A stretch of 64,000 nt of DNA from Zerene cesonia (lineage: Eukaryota; Arthropoda; Insecta; Lepidoptera; Pieridae). The notes beneath the pieces were generated by a model. It saw only the letters and a program-made list of their open reading frames with translations. It had not been told where the DNA came from and did not search any database. Of the stretch, positions 36,601 to 51,600 are shown in pieces. Made by a program: the position numbers and the translations under genes. The stretch spans positions 2,046,001 to 2,110,000 of the forward strand of contig NC_052105.1 of assembly GCF_012273895.1 (NCBI RefSeq), written 5' to 3'. Numbering within the stretch: position 1 is the stretch's first letter; every line of letters starts with the position of its first letter.

Positions 36601-39600
36601 ATGTATTTTAACGTCATTTAAAATCATTTGCTTTTAGCTTAACATACGAATATTTTGCTTCCAAAGGAAAATCCTTATAGCTATAAAAATAATTAATTGA
36701 AACGTAGCCTGAAAGCTCTACTCTACTAAAGACAAATTAAATTTTGGATATATATATATATCGATTTATATATATACCATTTCAGCAAAAAAATAAAAAA
36801 AAAAGACTGCTGCAAAAACTATAAAATTAATTACAGTAAGAGTTAAACTTAAACTGCGCCGTCGACTTAACATGATTAGGTTACGTAAAATATTAACCCT
36901 CATTTCTATGTAATACTTTCAATAGAAACCTTTCCTGTGTCTTGACAAAATTAAAAAAAAAAACATAGGCGATGTATTTTTATTTATATAAATAGAAATA
37001 ATTATAATATTAGTGTATTTTCTATTTATGTTATTTTGTACGTTTTTAAGCGTTGTTTTCATCTAATTTTTGATCTTCAACGGCAGCTTGTCTTCTGATA
37101 AAGGATCAAAGGACCCTCTAAGAATCACTTGTAACTCGACTACTAAGAAATATTAAATAATTGACTCAAACATTGACAAGATTATAGGATTTTTATCAAG
37201 TTTCAATTAAATATACAGCTTTCTATCTGAACGATTGAATTTCTGAACTGTTAAACTCTTTCCACTTCCCTCAATTCAAAAGTGAAACAGTTAAAGGAAC
37301 AAAAATCGCTGAAAAGGGCTACTTGAAATATAAAATCGTGTCGAAATTCAATTTTCTGAAACAGTGCGAAAAGTTCGTTGACTCGTCTATTTGCGAGTCG
37401 ACTGGGACACTGAACAAGTAAGTTGTTTACTCCTACAAGTTTTAGTTTTTCGATTCCGTAATGTCAAAGTAATGCTCTCAGTTGAATTTCTGTTATATAA
37501 TTGACATGTGTAATGTGTTATCCTGAGCTTTGATTCAAATAATTATTCAATAACATTTGAAACAGTCATATTAACAACAAAAAATATAGGAATTATNNNN
37601 NNNNNNNNNNNNNNNNNNNNNNNNNNNNNNNNNNNNNNNNNNNNNNNNNNNNNNNNNNNNNNNNNNNNNNNNNNNNNNNNNNNNNNNNNNNNNNNNNNNN
37701 NNNNNNNNNNNNNNNNNNNNNNNNNNNNNNNNNNNNNNNNNNNNNNNNNNNNNNNNNNNNNNNNNNNNNNNNNNNNNNNNNNNNNNNNNNNNNNNNNNNN
37801 NNNNNNNNNNNNNNNNNNNNNNNNNNNNNNNNNNNNNNNNNNNNNNNNNNNNNNNNNNNNNNNNNNNNNNNNNNNNNNNNNNNNNNNNNNNNNNNNNNNN
37901 NNNNNNNNNNNNNNNNNNNNNNNNNNNNNNNNNNNNNNNNNNNNNNNNNNNNNNNNNNNNNNNNNNNNNNNNNNNNNNNNNNNNNNNNNNNNNNNNNNNN
38001 NNNNNNNNNNNNNNNNNNNNNNNNNNNNNNNNNNNNNNNNNNNNNNNNNNNNNNNNNNNNNNNNNNNNNNNNNNNNNNNNNNNNNNNNNNNNNNNNNNNN
38101 NNNNNNNNNNNNNNNNNNNNNNNNNNNNNNNNNNNNNNNNNNNNNNNNNNNNNNNNNNNNNNNNNNNNNNNNNNNNNNNNNNNNNNNNNNNNNNNNNNNN
38201 NNNNNNNNNNNNNNNNNNNNNNNNNNNNNNNNNNNNNNNNNNNNNNNNNNNNNNNNNNNNNNNNNNNNNNNNNNNNNNNNNNNNNNNNNNNNNNNNNNNN
38301 NNNNNNNNNNNNNNNNNNNNNNNNNNNNNNNNNNNNNNNNNNNNNNNNNNNNNNNNNNNNNNNNNNNNNNNNNNNNNNNNNNNNNNNNNNNNNNNNNNNN
38401 NNNNNNNNNNNNNNNNNNNNNNNNNNNNNNNNNNNNNNNNNNNNNNNNNNNNNNNNNNNNNNNNNNNNNNNNNNNNNNNNNNNNNNNNNNNNNNNNNNNN
38501 NNNNNNNNNNNNNNNNNNNNNNNNNNNNNNNNNNNNNNNNNNNNNNNNNNNNNNNNNNNNNNNNNNNNNNNNNNNNNNNNNNNNNNNNNNNNNNNNAAAG
38601 TAATAAATGTTATTTGCAGTTAACAATTTTCTTTTTTCTTTATTACAATATTTATGGCAAGACTAGGTATTCGTAGACTTTAATAATCTAGTTTAAATAA
38701 ACTAGTTTAGATTTTTAATAGCAATTCACATTAACAAAATATTTAAAGAAGTTGTAAGAATTCATTCATTTTAATAGGAGAGCCCTATCTTTTTATGAAA
38801 GTTTATTTTAAACATGCGGGCGGGCCTTTAGTGATAACTCCTCCGAAAAATCAAAGAATATATTTATGGTTTTTTTGTTTATTTTAGACTAGATTTTAGA
38901 GTGTTTGATAATAGGTGGTAACTATTTGGAATACTCCTAAGCACAGTGTAAAAATTGTACCCTAAGTATAAAAGGTAACCAACCCTTAAAAGCGTGTGCA
39001 TATAAATAAAACATTGTTGCTTATTAAAATTACGGTACATAATATAAATAAACAAGCGAATATCAAAACAATGCAAATTTTCGTTATTAATCAAAATTAT
39101 ATTAGACGGGTGTAAAAACTAGGCGAAGCTACGGTATTTTTCCATTCAATATGGATTCTAAGCAGTTCTGTGCTATGTTACATGATAAATAAATGAAATC
39201 TAATGACATAAATACAAATCTACAAAATATTCTTCGTTCTCTGTGTCATTGTAGTTATTTAGAAAGAGAATTTTAAACTTATATGGTCAATCATTCAAAT
39301 ATCAACAATCCGTTCGGTATAATATAATATTATTAGAATATAAAATTAAATTTAACTCCAATGATAAAGTATCTGCCGTTGTTATATTTTGCGAGGCTTA
39401 GTAATTACCTCCCGGGGCGATCGATGTGGTCTACAGTTAACTTAATTTAAACTTAAGATTAACTTGCCCTCCCATTTCTATAGGATGGGAATTAATTTTC
39501 TCTTAATTATATCAATGTCTTGTTGGTTTAGTTTTATTAAATTATAAACTCGGTTGGTATATAGTGTAGTTTATTAGTTAAATTCGAACACTTCATATTT

Positions 39601-42600
39601 TATTGTATAACTTTGTTCTAGTTCTATACATTTAATGGGTTAATTTTTATTATATTTGTGATAATTTAGTCGCTGATAAGAAAGTTTTAGATAAACTTAT
39701 TAAACAATATCCCCGCGGGTTGCTGAATGTGAAAATACAAATAATAAAGTGTTTAATATAAATTCTGGTTTAATAGTTGCGAGGATGATTTGAACATTTT
39801 TTTATGACCTGTCTCTATAAATGTGGCACCATAGACTGGACACCTATACTGGTACTATCTGTTGGCCGCAATTTCGGTAGCGTCAAAATAAATGTTAATG
39901 CCACAAACTTTCAACTCCGCCTATTTCCTCTTGGAGGTAACATGCCAAATTTCAGCCCGCACTACCCAGTGGTGTGGGCTGTGCGTTGATAGATCAGTGA
40001 GTCAGTAACCTTTGCTTTTAATATGTTAAGATGTGGCATACTCAAAGTGCCTTAGTGCTTTTACATTGTTAATTCAATCGATTTCAGTTTCTATAATAAG
40101 TGATAATATAATTTTCATACCTTTATATGACACAAGCTGCGCCCGCGGTTTCACCCGCGTAAGTCCGTATCCCGTAGGAATAGCGGGATAAAAAGTTGCC
40201 TATATGTTATTCCAGTTATTCATCTATCTCCGTACCAAATTTCATTGCAAACGATTCAGTAGTTTTTGCGTGAAAGGGCAACAAACACACACACATCCTT
40301 ACAAACTTTCGCATTTATGATATTAGTAGGATGAGTAGGATTAGTGTCCTGGTAGAATAAATCTTGCCGTAGTACAGTTTGATTTAAGTGTGTATTAGGC
40401 AAATAATGATGAAATGTTCCATGAAAGGTAAATGAGATGGACAGATTGACTGACGAGTACTACAAAGGTATAGTCTTACCTTTTGAAGTTTGATTCCTTA
40501 TAACATTTGTATTTATATAATTAATTAATTTGGAGAGTGCCTGATCGAGAAGCCTTCGTGACATTTTGACAAAGAGCGAGATACGTTACATTTAATATTT
40601 ATTATTATAAAATAACGTATGTAATTATACGTTACGTAAAAACAATAAAGAAAATAAAATAAAAATATATTTATTAACATAAAATCAATTACAAAAATCA
40701 ATCAATTTATTGTTTATATTGACGAGCTCTGATATATCAACGAAGCGTTTCTTAAATAAACTACACATTACCTCCTACCAAGTGAATAAATAAACTTCGA
40801 TAATTTGATATTAAATATTAATGGGTCAAGCGACAACAAGAAGTGGTTCTTCTCAAAATATAACGTAGGGTCCTTAATGCCACTGGGTAAGTAAGCCGAT
40901 GGACAAATCAATTGTTGACAATGAAAGCATTTGCTCGTTTTGAATGGTCCTTATAATAATATTATCAATTTCTATTTTTATTTATTTAGTTGGCTAAAGC
41001 TTCTTCGATACGTATTATTTTTGTTCCAGAATAAACTATATCGTCGAAGGTCTTATAAACCAAACTCACATTAGTAAGAATAACAAATCTGATTTAATGT
41101 GTATGTTAATTTCTATATATTTTCTTCTAATATTCTCAAATGTGGACGTTGTGGTGTTTTACATATGGCTTTGGGTTTTTAAGATAACGCATGAACATAT
41201 TCCTTTGTGTATTTGTTAATTATAAATAAAGGACTTATAAAATGGATAAAAGTAGGTGATATAAATAAGAAACTAGATTTATCATAAGCTTATACTTATG
41301 ATGAGTATTTGATGTAACGTTTAGGAATAAAAATGACAAGATCATTTAGTAATGAACTATAATAGATAAGATCTTTATACGTTAATGTACGATTTTTATA
41401 CCAAGTATCTATTTATTTTGTGTCTTTTTAGAATTTTTATAACCATGAACTTTTTTCACATGTTTCTGTAGTGTAAACTGCTTGGATAAATATTGACGTA
41501 TGTCACAAAATCACATTTGATAACAAAAGTTACTTCACCAGTAGTAGTACAACAGTAGAATATTGAAATAAATTTATTCGCATTGCCAAAAAATGTACTT
41601 AATTAATCCGATTAACTGGCATTAATTAGCGAGATGGGATATTATTACAGAGTAAAATAACAAAGCTATAAACATCGCTTAATGAGTTTCATTATTTGAT
41701 GAAAGTGCGCATATTTGGAATTAATAAAGGTTTTACAATTAAGAAGAAGCTTACGATGATAATGATGTCTATATTGTATTTGAAATTAATGTCGCAGTTT
41801 AATTTGCTCGGAAAGCATAAAGTAGACGAATTTAAAATTATTAATTTGTATTAAAAATATTATATACACCGGTACTGCAAAATATTATAAGAAAACTGAT
41901 TAGGCTGTTATAGTATACACTTCCTGGAGTAAGCTTTAAATTAAAATTGTTAACGTAATAAATATAACATATGTCAATCCTTAAATATAGACTTGATGTG
42001 TTTTTGTGGTGTCTTTGGAATTCGCGCTTGAGACTGAATTACATTGGATATTAGCTGCGCCCCGCGGTTTCAACCGCGTAAGTAATATTATAAATGCGAA
42101 AGTTTGTAAGGATGTGTGTGCGTTTGTCACTGTTTCAAGCAAAAACTACTGAACCAATTGCAATGAAATTTGGTATGTAAAGAGCTGGACAACTGGACGC
42201 AACGCAGCTAGTAAGAAAATAAGTTCTGTGATTTGCTTGCACGTCTACGAATACGAAAGTGCGTGTGCTTTGATGTCAATAACGAAGATTTTTTAATGTT
42301 TATATCCCAGAACGTGGCTCGTATCGTCTCCCTCAGCATTATACTGGAACATTCGAAAAATATGCGTAGTATTAAAAAACGACGTACTAATGTATTATTT
42401 ATTATTGCGTCATTGCGTTACATCTATACTTGAAATATAAAATAACAAAATGAACAAATCATGTAATAAGTACATCGAAATAATCTTATTAAAAGGAAGA
42501 AGTACGAGAACATATTAACTCGATCCTTATATCCAGCAAAGTGAAAGGGTTTCGTCTGCACGCTATGTGCCAGCGAAGCCACACAATTCTCTCTAACGAA

Positions 42601-45600
42601 ATTATAAAATTTAAGCCCTTTTTACAAGATGAAGTATAAAATATTTTATACATTTTGTTTTTTGGTTGGTTTCATTAAATAGCATTTTGTTCTTGACTCT
42701 CGAAATTAAGCATATCAGTTCTATAAATTCTTACTATATATGTTAAATATTTAAACTATATTAAAGCTTGTTTGCATGCATAGAGGTATGTATATATGTA
42801 AGTATTATAATATAATGTTACTTAAACGCAGTTCTCAGAAAGTAAGAAACTGTAATTGGATTGTTACTTTTCTTTTTATTGGTTGATTTCTGTTTGGCTG
42901 TAACAAGTATAGTATTTTCTCTATTTTTGCTTTTATAACATTGAACCCAAATACTATTTAAATTTAAAGTAATTATATTTAAAATATGCTACGTAAATAA
43001 CATGTATGTCTATCACCTTTGAATTTGCATAATAAGGTCTTAATTCATTTGAAATAACGTAAAGCAATAAATAGAAAACAAATATATTTTTATATACTCA
43101 AGGTATTATACAGAATTTGAAGAATAATAATTCGCTACATTGAAGAAACATATACAAAAGATCAAAGATTAAATAAATTAGCGTAGCATGCAGTCATTTA
43201 TGCAGTACATTGTTTTATTACAATTGCAGTTATAAAACAGAGCTTGTAATTATGTTGTTGAATTTCCTATCGTATATCTTTACGATAAACGCTACACTGG
43301 AACTTTCTTCAAGACAGTTAAAGGGTAAAGAGACTGAGTGAAGGCCCCTCGACGCATTCATATAGCCTAAAGAAATAGACGTGAAAACATTTACGGTGGC
43401 CAACAGTTTTTTGAATTGACTTCGTTTTTCCGATGTTAGTCTCTTGCAATTAAAATTTTTGTTTATGTGACGATGTTTTAATGATGTTTCTTGTAACGAA
43501 ATAGGTCTGCGCTCGAATATAAAGGGGTTTTTTTACAACTCTCAATAAATTCATGATTTGGTTAATTCAAATATGATTGCTGCATCGCTGTATAGTTATC
43601 TTTCAAAGGTTTATTATTTATAATTTAAATGCAAAGAGGTTTTATAGTAAAATCTAGTCCGTGGAGGCGGTTGTTATTCATTTATTGTGGGTTATTTACT
43701 GATTGTACGAAGTTTAATGATAACTTTGTTAAACCTTTTTGTAAGAATAATATGAAAAAGCAACTGAAGGTTTTTTTTAAAGCTTCTACTGATCTATACC
43801 ATCTAGTAAATAAAAATAAAATGAAAGTAGTTATTTGTTGCACTTTTATTCGAAATTCTTTATATATAACTAGCTGCTCCCCGCGGTTTCGACCACCTCC
43901 TTGGTACAGTGGTTAACGCGTGAGCGTAGATCCGAGAGGTCCTGGGTTCGATTCCCGGTGGGGACGCACAATGAAAAAAAAACGTCTCGGTGTGGCAGGA
44001 CACAGAAGGCTGATCACCTACTTGTCCTTAAAAAAATCGATCAGTGAAACAGATGTTTATCATCTGCCCCATACCCCAGTAGGGGACACGGGACTTCACT
44101 TTTTTTTTTCACCCGCGTAAGTCCGTATCACGTAGGAATATCGGGATAAAAAGTTGCTTATGTTATTCCATATTATATTCCTATTGTCCAGCTGTCTACG
44201 TACCAAATTTCGTTTCAATCGGTTCAGTAGTTTTTGCGTGAAAGAGTAACAAACACACACACATCCTTACAAACTTTTGCATTTATAATATTATTAGTAG
44301 GAGAGCAATTTGAATATAAAAAATAATTCTTAGATTATCATGATATGAATCATGTCGGGAAAAGCGGATTCTGCCAAACAACAGGAAGGTTGAATTCAGT
44401 TTTTAAGAGTATATCAAGGATACTTTTTTGTGAATACCGATTGATTTATAATGATTTTATTATAATTAAGATAATAAATACGATACCTATCTATCTGTAT
44501 ACCATATTTTGTTAATCTTATAACGATACTTTATATATAATAATTATTATGATTATGATAATAAAAGATAAAAGAAATAAATAACATAACATATAAAAAT
44601 CATAAACGCGAAAATTTTGTAAGAATGTAGAGTGAAGACGCAGGTTCCAGCTAGTGTAGAACAGTTCAAATCTTCGTTTTGACACTTTTAATTATGCCAT
44701 TTAGCACTATTTGCTTCTTTCAAGATTTTGAGTTTTCTCATTCAGTTTTTTTTTTTGTATTATAGCCAAATCGAACGTTTTATAATTGCACCTCATTGAA
44801 AATCATGTAAAACCGGAATATTAACAGAGCAATTATTATACAAATTAAAGAATAAAATATACAATAGAATTCATAAAATAAAAGTACCTACTCAATAAAT
44901 TTTAGTGGATGGATGCGATATAAAAGATTTTTATCATCCATCACTGAAGCGTGGCATGGTCTCAAGCCTTGCTCCAAATTAGTTGAATTCCCTTTAATAT
45001 AACGTAGGATTATGTAGGATATGATTGAATAGACTCTAAGAAAAGCACGTACGCATTGAGCCGTGAATTTTAATTAATCGTGTCTATTGTTCGCCGCCCC
45101 GTTGTCATATCCGTGTTGAATCTTTTATCCCCAATCAGCACATGGGAATCTAATTAATTTCAATGTACTAATGAAGTTTTATCACGTACTTAAGTAAGTT
45201 TGCTTTCCTGAAATTTCAGAGTTGTTACAGCTACAATAATTGTTTTAACAATAAACTAAACGGCTTTTAAATCGTCAGAATTAATATAAATGGGATCATT
45301 CGGAAGGGAGCATTCAAATAAAAGAAAAGAATCGTAAAAATTGGTTGAGCCAATCGAAAGTTCTAAGATAATAAAGGAAAAAAAAAATACAGTCGTATTC
45401 TTAATCTATTCCTCATTTTGAAGTTTATTAAAAAAGGTCTTAAGCTTAATTATACGTATACATAGATAAAGAATGAAGCAACACATTATTTATTGCTGAT
45501 TTATAGTAGACTATGATCAAAGGTATGACGATCCTGCTAGGGTAACGACTGTTTCATTTAATACATATTTTATTCAATGGGCGTTTTTTATAGACTCAAG

Positions 45601-48600
45601 TACGTAAAATATTATACCTAGTATTCATGAACGTCTGCTACGTTTTAATATATTGCGTGAATATGAATAATTGTAAAACTTTGTATTTATGAAAATAAGG
45701 TGGGATGTTTTTAATTTGAGAGTTGAGCACGCCTCGGCACGAATAGGACCAGCTCGCACCGGTGAAATAGTAGTGCTGCTGTGTTCCGTACGGTGAGTGG
45801 GGACGCCGGAGGTCCGATTCTTTTCTCTGATCCTTCCCCAGTCCCTTTATCTATTCGTCCTTCCTTTCCCTATCCCTTACCACTTAAAAGCGGCCAGTGC
45901 ATTAAACTCAATCATTTATTTATTCAACTAGATTTATAGAAGTACTTTTAATCGTCATAATATAGTTTAAACATTTAACACCGGTTCGGAACGCAGTTTC
46001 TATAGAGAAGAACCGACAGTAGAAACTCTGTAGTTGCATTTGCAGCGGCACTACCTCTGCAAATGTTCATGGGCGATGGTGATCGCTTGTTATCGCGCCA
46101 TCAGGCGTACAACCATATCAGTGACTCGCTATGGCATAAAAAAGCATATCTATAACATAATTTTTATGACCGCACGTTATAAAATGTCGTAAAATATACC
46201 AATGAGAGTAATAACATAATATTCTGTTGTAGTTCTATTTTATATACGTCTCTTTCTTGGTAGAACATTGTGAAAATTAAAGAAAGATTTTATTATGAGA
46301 ATAAAAGCACTAAACAAGACGGGAAATGTAACCGAACGCTGAGCTAAGTAACGAAATTTTAAAATCTCCATTACATAATATTCTTTCAAAAAGTTATCCG
46401 TAAAGTACTTAACGTGATAAAATACCGAGTTTCATCCAATTTCAACGTAACTTACTTCCATTTATAGTTATATATTTAATATTTTCACTTTCAAGGAAAA
46501 AATGGTCATGAATTATGTACGAGGGAAGCCGAAAGAAAGTCTCCACAAACAACATTACAATTAAATTTCTATCAAAGCTGTTTACTTATTCAGCGACCGC
46601 CTTTGAAGAATACAAAATAATGAATTAATAAAAATACATTTAAACACCTCCTTTCGAGTTTGCACAAAGTATAAACCTAGATGTGTATGTATAATACGAA
46701 ACCTATAGATTGCTTCAAATGTTCCTGAAAATATTTTTATGGATATCCGGTAAAAATCAAATTTATAAGTTTCGTTTAATTTTTACTAAACGCTATATTT
46801 GTAATACAGGTATCTAAGCAAATTTACCTTTAGGGACATAATTATTGATACGAAACCACTTTTTTGTGAGTAAAAATATTCGTAGTTACGATAGTATTTT
46901 CTTTAATGCAATAAGGGGTGTAATTAAAGACCCTATTACTGAGACTTCGCTTTCTGTCTGTTTGTTTGTCCGTCCGTCTGTCACCATGATGTATCTTACG
47001 AACCATGATAGGCAGACAATTGCAATTTTCGCAGATGACGTATTTATGTTGCCGCTATAATAACAATTAATAAAAAAATGTGGTTAATCAATGGTTAACA
47101 CGGCCATAATGCGTGAACAATTTTTGTGCAATTGGTCTTATACGTATTTATACGGAATCCTTAATGTCGCGAGTCCAATACGCACCAGATTTTTATTTTT
47201 AAGGAAAATAAAAGTTATATTTTGGCTTTTATCCTAAAGCAGCATTCGAAAGTAGCTCAATGGAAATCCAGCGATTGCAGCAAGCGCTAGATATTATAAA
47301 GCTGTTAAGTTGCGAATTCGTACCGTGACCACACACGGGTGGCTAACCGCATTCCACTGAGAATGCTCGAATTAATTCCTGTAACGTGTTTGCTGAGTTT
47401 CTATAGATTTGTAAGAACATTGCGGACTTTAAGCGTATCGATTTTCGATGATGTTTCACTGAGAGAAAATCAACTTCTTACATTTAGCGTCTGAAATACA
47501 TCATCATATTTAATTCAGATTCATAAATTGGTAGACGAATAAAATCTATTGATTATTGTGGTGTTATGTTTTGTTAACTTTCCCTACAACATTTAATGTC
47601 ATTGAAGATTATAGTGATATGAATGGGACACCTACAACAAGTTTCTAAGCTTGGAAAACATCTCATACCTCAAAAAACATTCTATTTAAGACATAAAATA
47701 AGAAGCATTATTGAAAAAATAGTGACTTCTTTCATCTACATCACAATTTCGTTAAGATAAAAGCAAAACATAAGATAGACATTTACAGAGCGTTAAATGC
47801 GAATTGGTTACAGGCCAATAAAAATATCCATTGTATATCCAATTCGCAAATCTGCGGAAGAGAAAAATAAAAACAATGGAAATCAAATATTTATTGCCTT
47901 GAAGGATAGACTCGTTATATTGTAAGGAATATTTCGCAAGGGGTTTGGTAATTTGATACGCATTCGTAGATTTCTATTCAGTTAAGACTTTTATTGTTAT
48001 TTTTAAGCTTGTAATTCTATTTTACGTACAATGTTATCATTCAATTTTATATATGGCAAACCGGAAAAATCTCAAGAATTCATGACCTTATATCTATTAG
48101 TACTTTTGAGAGCGATAAGCGTCATCAGATCTTAACCGAAACAATACCATATTATGTCAAGCTAATACAATAAAACTAAAGTGTTCACATATAAAACAGC
48201 CACGAATAGCTCAAAACAGTATGGCTTTAACCTATTAAGATAATTGCCAATTTTAAACAACTTGTTAAGTAAGAGTTTTTACTCAATGCACGGTTGTATA
48301 CGCTTTAATAAATTCTCATGCCAAAATCCGAGTGCAGCGTGCCAAAAGCTTCTGTTTACTGCAAAACTTGAATTAAAACGTCTAAAATGAAACAAATGGA
48401 CGGTTATTATGCGCCGTAAATTGACTTTTCAAATAAAATATGTGCAATTTTTCATTTTAATAAAGCAGCGTGATTGAGAGGCGTAACGGCGAACTTTAAT
48501 ACGTTAGTTATGCAATCGTGTGCCGTTTCATAATTCCTATGTAAAGTTGGTATTGATTGCTTTAACAAAGCAAATAATGAATTGCTATTTCTATTCCAAT

Positions 48601-51600
48601 GGAAAAGTTACAAAGATTGTTATTTAGTTAGATACCATCATTACACAATTTACATGCTATCCTTTTATACATAAAATACGTACATCTAATAAGTAAATAA
48701 AATAAGTTTGTTTCTAAATAAAGAGCAAATGAATCCTTTCAATTCCTACGATTGATGACGATAAGATGTCCAAGTATTAGTCCATTTACCATTATCGAAC
48801 GTAACTTGAGTAAAAATATACACTACTAGCTAGGAAAGCGTATTTATATTATAGCATATAGCATATAATATAAAAATCACGTGTTTAGTTGTTTGTCCGC
48901 GATGGGCGCCTAAACTTCTTAAACAGATTTTAATATAATATTCCCACCATGTGCAGTTTGATTCAACTTAATAATTAAGATAGGACTTATATATAATATT
49001 TCAATCACGATAAATGACTACCCGGGCGGAGACGGGGCGTGCAACTAGCGGCATCTAAAATACATGCATATCACGCATTTTGAAATAATTTCTAAGATTA
49101 GCGCTTTCTTTGTTTGAATAAACAAAATCATCAGCTCAATTTTATTAGTATAGATTAAAACAGTACTTTCTGTTACCACAAACTTATGTATACGCGCTCT
49201 CAAAATGTAATTTCGCTTAAAGCACCGTGATGTAACCCTGAAAGTAATTTCTATTGCTTTACAATAGAGGAAAACGGAAGTCGAGTATTGTTTGAGTACG
49301 CATTTAACCCATATAATATAATAAGAACATATTAAAAGTAAGCTTTTCCCCCGTTGTTTGAGAAGAACACGATCTCAACATTTCCTTTTCTTTTCTGGAA
49401 TATTATCCAAAATTTACTTTTTATAATGCGACTAAGTTTATATTTATATGTCGCTAGCGGTCCGCCCCGGCTTCGCCCATAGTACATATATAGCGTATAG
49501 CTTTCCTCATAAGTGGGCTATCCTAACACTGAAAGAATTTTTCAAACTCGACCCTATGGGTCGATTCTTGATATAAGCGCGTTCAATCATATATACAATT
49601 CTCGTGTCACCATGTTAGTTACCATACTCCTCAAAAACGGCTGGAACGATTCTCACGTAAGTTTGTTATCATGTCGAGTAGGTCTGAGAATCAGCCAACA
49701 TCTATTAATAATACACCTAAATGACAAAAGTCAGACAGAACAGCGTTTGCCGGCTAGTATTAGTATAGGTTTAGCATACAGTAGAGAAGGTTTAGAAATA
49801 GTTCGAGTAAAGCAAAATTACTCGTATTAACATGCTTCATCCGTTTTCTGTGTGCTTTTTCAGATTTGTAATTACTAATATAATTTTTTCTTTGTTACAG
49901 ATTGGGAACTTGAAACATTTTTATTTGTTTTCACACCCACACGTCACTAAGAGGTCTGTAAATGCAAGTATAGGATACATTAACAAATTAAAAAATGATC
50001 CCCAGGTAAGCATAATCAATTTTTATTTCTAGTTGAATAAAATAAAATACCCATTCAATTTACACTCAATACGAATATTTCGTAATATGTGCCGTATATT
50101 GCGAAATTACCCTTTCTTCAAGAAAAAATACTAATAAATGTCTTTGATGATAATGATCAAGAATCAGGACAACAATTTGTTTGGGTTATAATGAATGGTT
50201 TTTTACCATTAGCGTGTACTAAACTAGAGCGAAGCACCTGCGCCATTAGGGTTTTTAATTATACCGGTGGGATAGCAATTTGTTAAGAGGGTACGTAATA
50301 GTATTACCGCGGGTAAACCTCTTGCCATAGATCACTATGTGACCTTTTGCGACGTCAGCCTTTTAGAACCAGCCTCCCGTTTCTATAGTTTAATGAAAGA
50401 TGCGGTGTTTTGAACTTTGCTCAGCGGGTCTTAACTAAACGAGCGCGTTTATGCGCCACATACCCTCAATGAGAAGTATTTTATATTAATACTAGTGGTC
50501 CACCCCGGCTTCGCCCGTGGTACATATAGGTGGCCTTCCTCAATAAATGGGCTATCTAACACTGAAAGAATTTTTCAAATCGGACCAGTAGTTCCTGAGA
50601 TTAGTGCGTTCAAACAAACAAACAAACTCTTCAGCTTTATAATATTAGTATAGATTTATATCCATGTGCTGTGCATGGAGCGTTTTTAATATATAAATAT
50701 TTGGTCAATCAACAACATCTCAACATCAACAACAACATTACTATTAGGTGAAACATCTAAGCTTGCTGCATTTTATTAATACAGTACCTATTTATTAACT
50801 GTAATTGCATAAAATTCTCATAACTCCACGAACCATTATATCTTATAATTGAATCATTTTCAAATTATTCAAACATTTTGCAGTTTTCATCCAAAGATCT
50901 TAATTTAAAACGCTCCTCTGTAAATGAAGTAGCGACCGTTAATATCCGATATAAGAGGTTCTAATTCAATTTTGTTGCTTTTGATAATAACGTTTAAATT
51001 ATCTTGCAAGCATCGTTCCGTTGTACTCGAATGAACAATTTGCATGCTCATTTCGGAGCTTAAATTTTTAAAATCAGCACAAAATTAGCATTTGTCGCAG
51101 ATCAAATTGAAGATTATAATATCAATACTCTAGAACTATTGAATTTTTAATATTGGATTTTAAGATATTGCATTTTACGTGAGTATAAATTTAATATAGC
51201 AATGGGTTTAAACATTTTTCTGTCCACACACTTTTTCATTTTGATATTTATATTATGTACGAAAAAGGCTGTTTACGGCTTAATACTAGTGTGGACAAAA
51301 ATATCTTACTTATCTTATATATAATGTTGTAAGCGCAATAGTTTGTAAGAAGTTTGTAGATGTTATGATCTCTCGAGTTTGTCCGTCGAAATCGCGCGTC
51401 ACAGCTAGTTGACTGTGTATAAGCAAACATATTTGTGATGTATTCTTTGTATAAAACATCATCTTCAAACTTCAAACTTTGTATGTAAAATTACAGTATA
51501 CAAAAATACTATTGTACTGGTAGTTTTTCAAGACACTCTTTTATAGTCCTGCTATGTTAAGTTTCACGCGTTAAATTATTTAATACTAGCTGACCCGATG

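Larger units (their letters stand above)
33617..49900 (+). other. Fur2: Fur2 intron 1 (16.3 kb)
   Basis: Starts GTAAAG and ends tttgttacag. It holds an assembly gap (37597-38596) and several interspersed repeats listed separately. I see no additional exon with coding character; long stretches such as 33650-35500, 38600-39780, 40340-42040, 44310-45260 and 47200-48820 are AT-rich with nothing recognisable. Confidence 0.8.

Noticed and set aside
43893..43965. Functional tRNA gene
   Set aside because: Boxes A and B are good, but it has a SINE body, a T tail and a target duplication, and the rest of the fold is poor.
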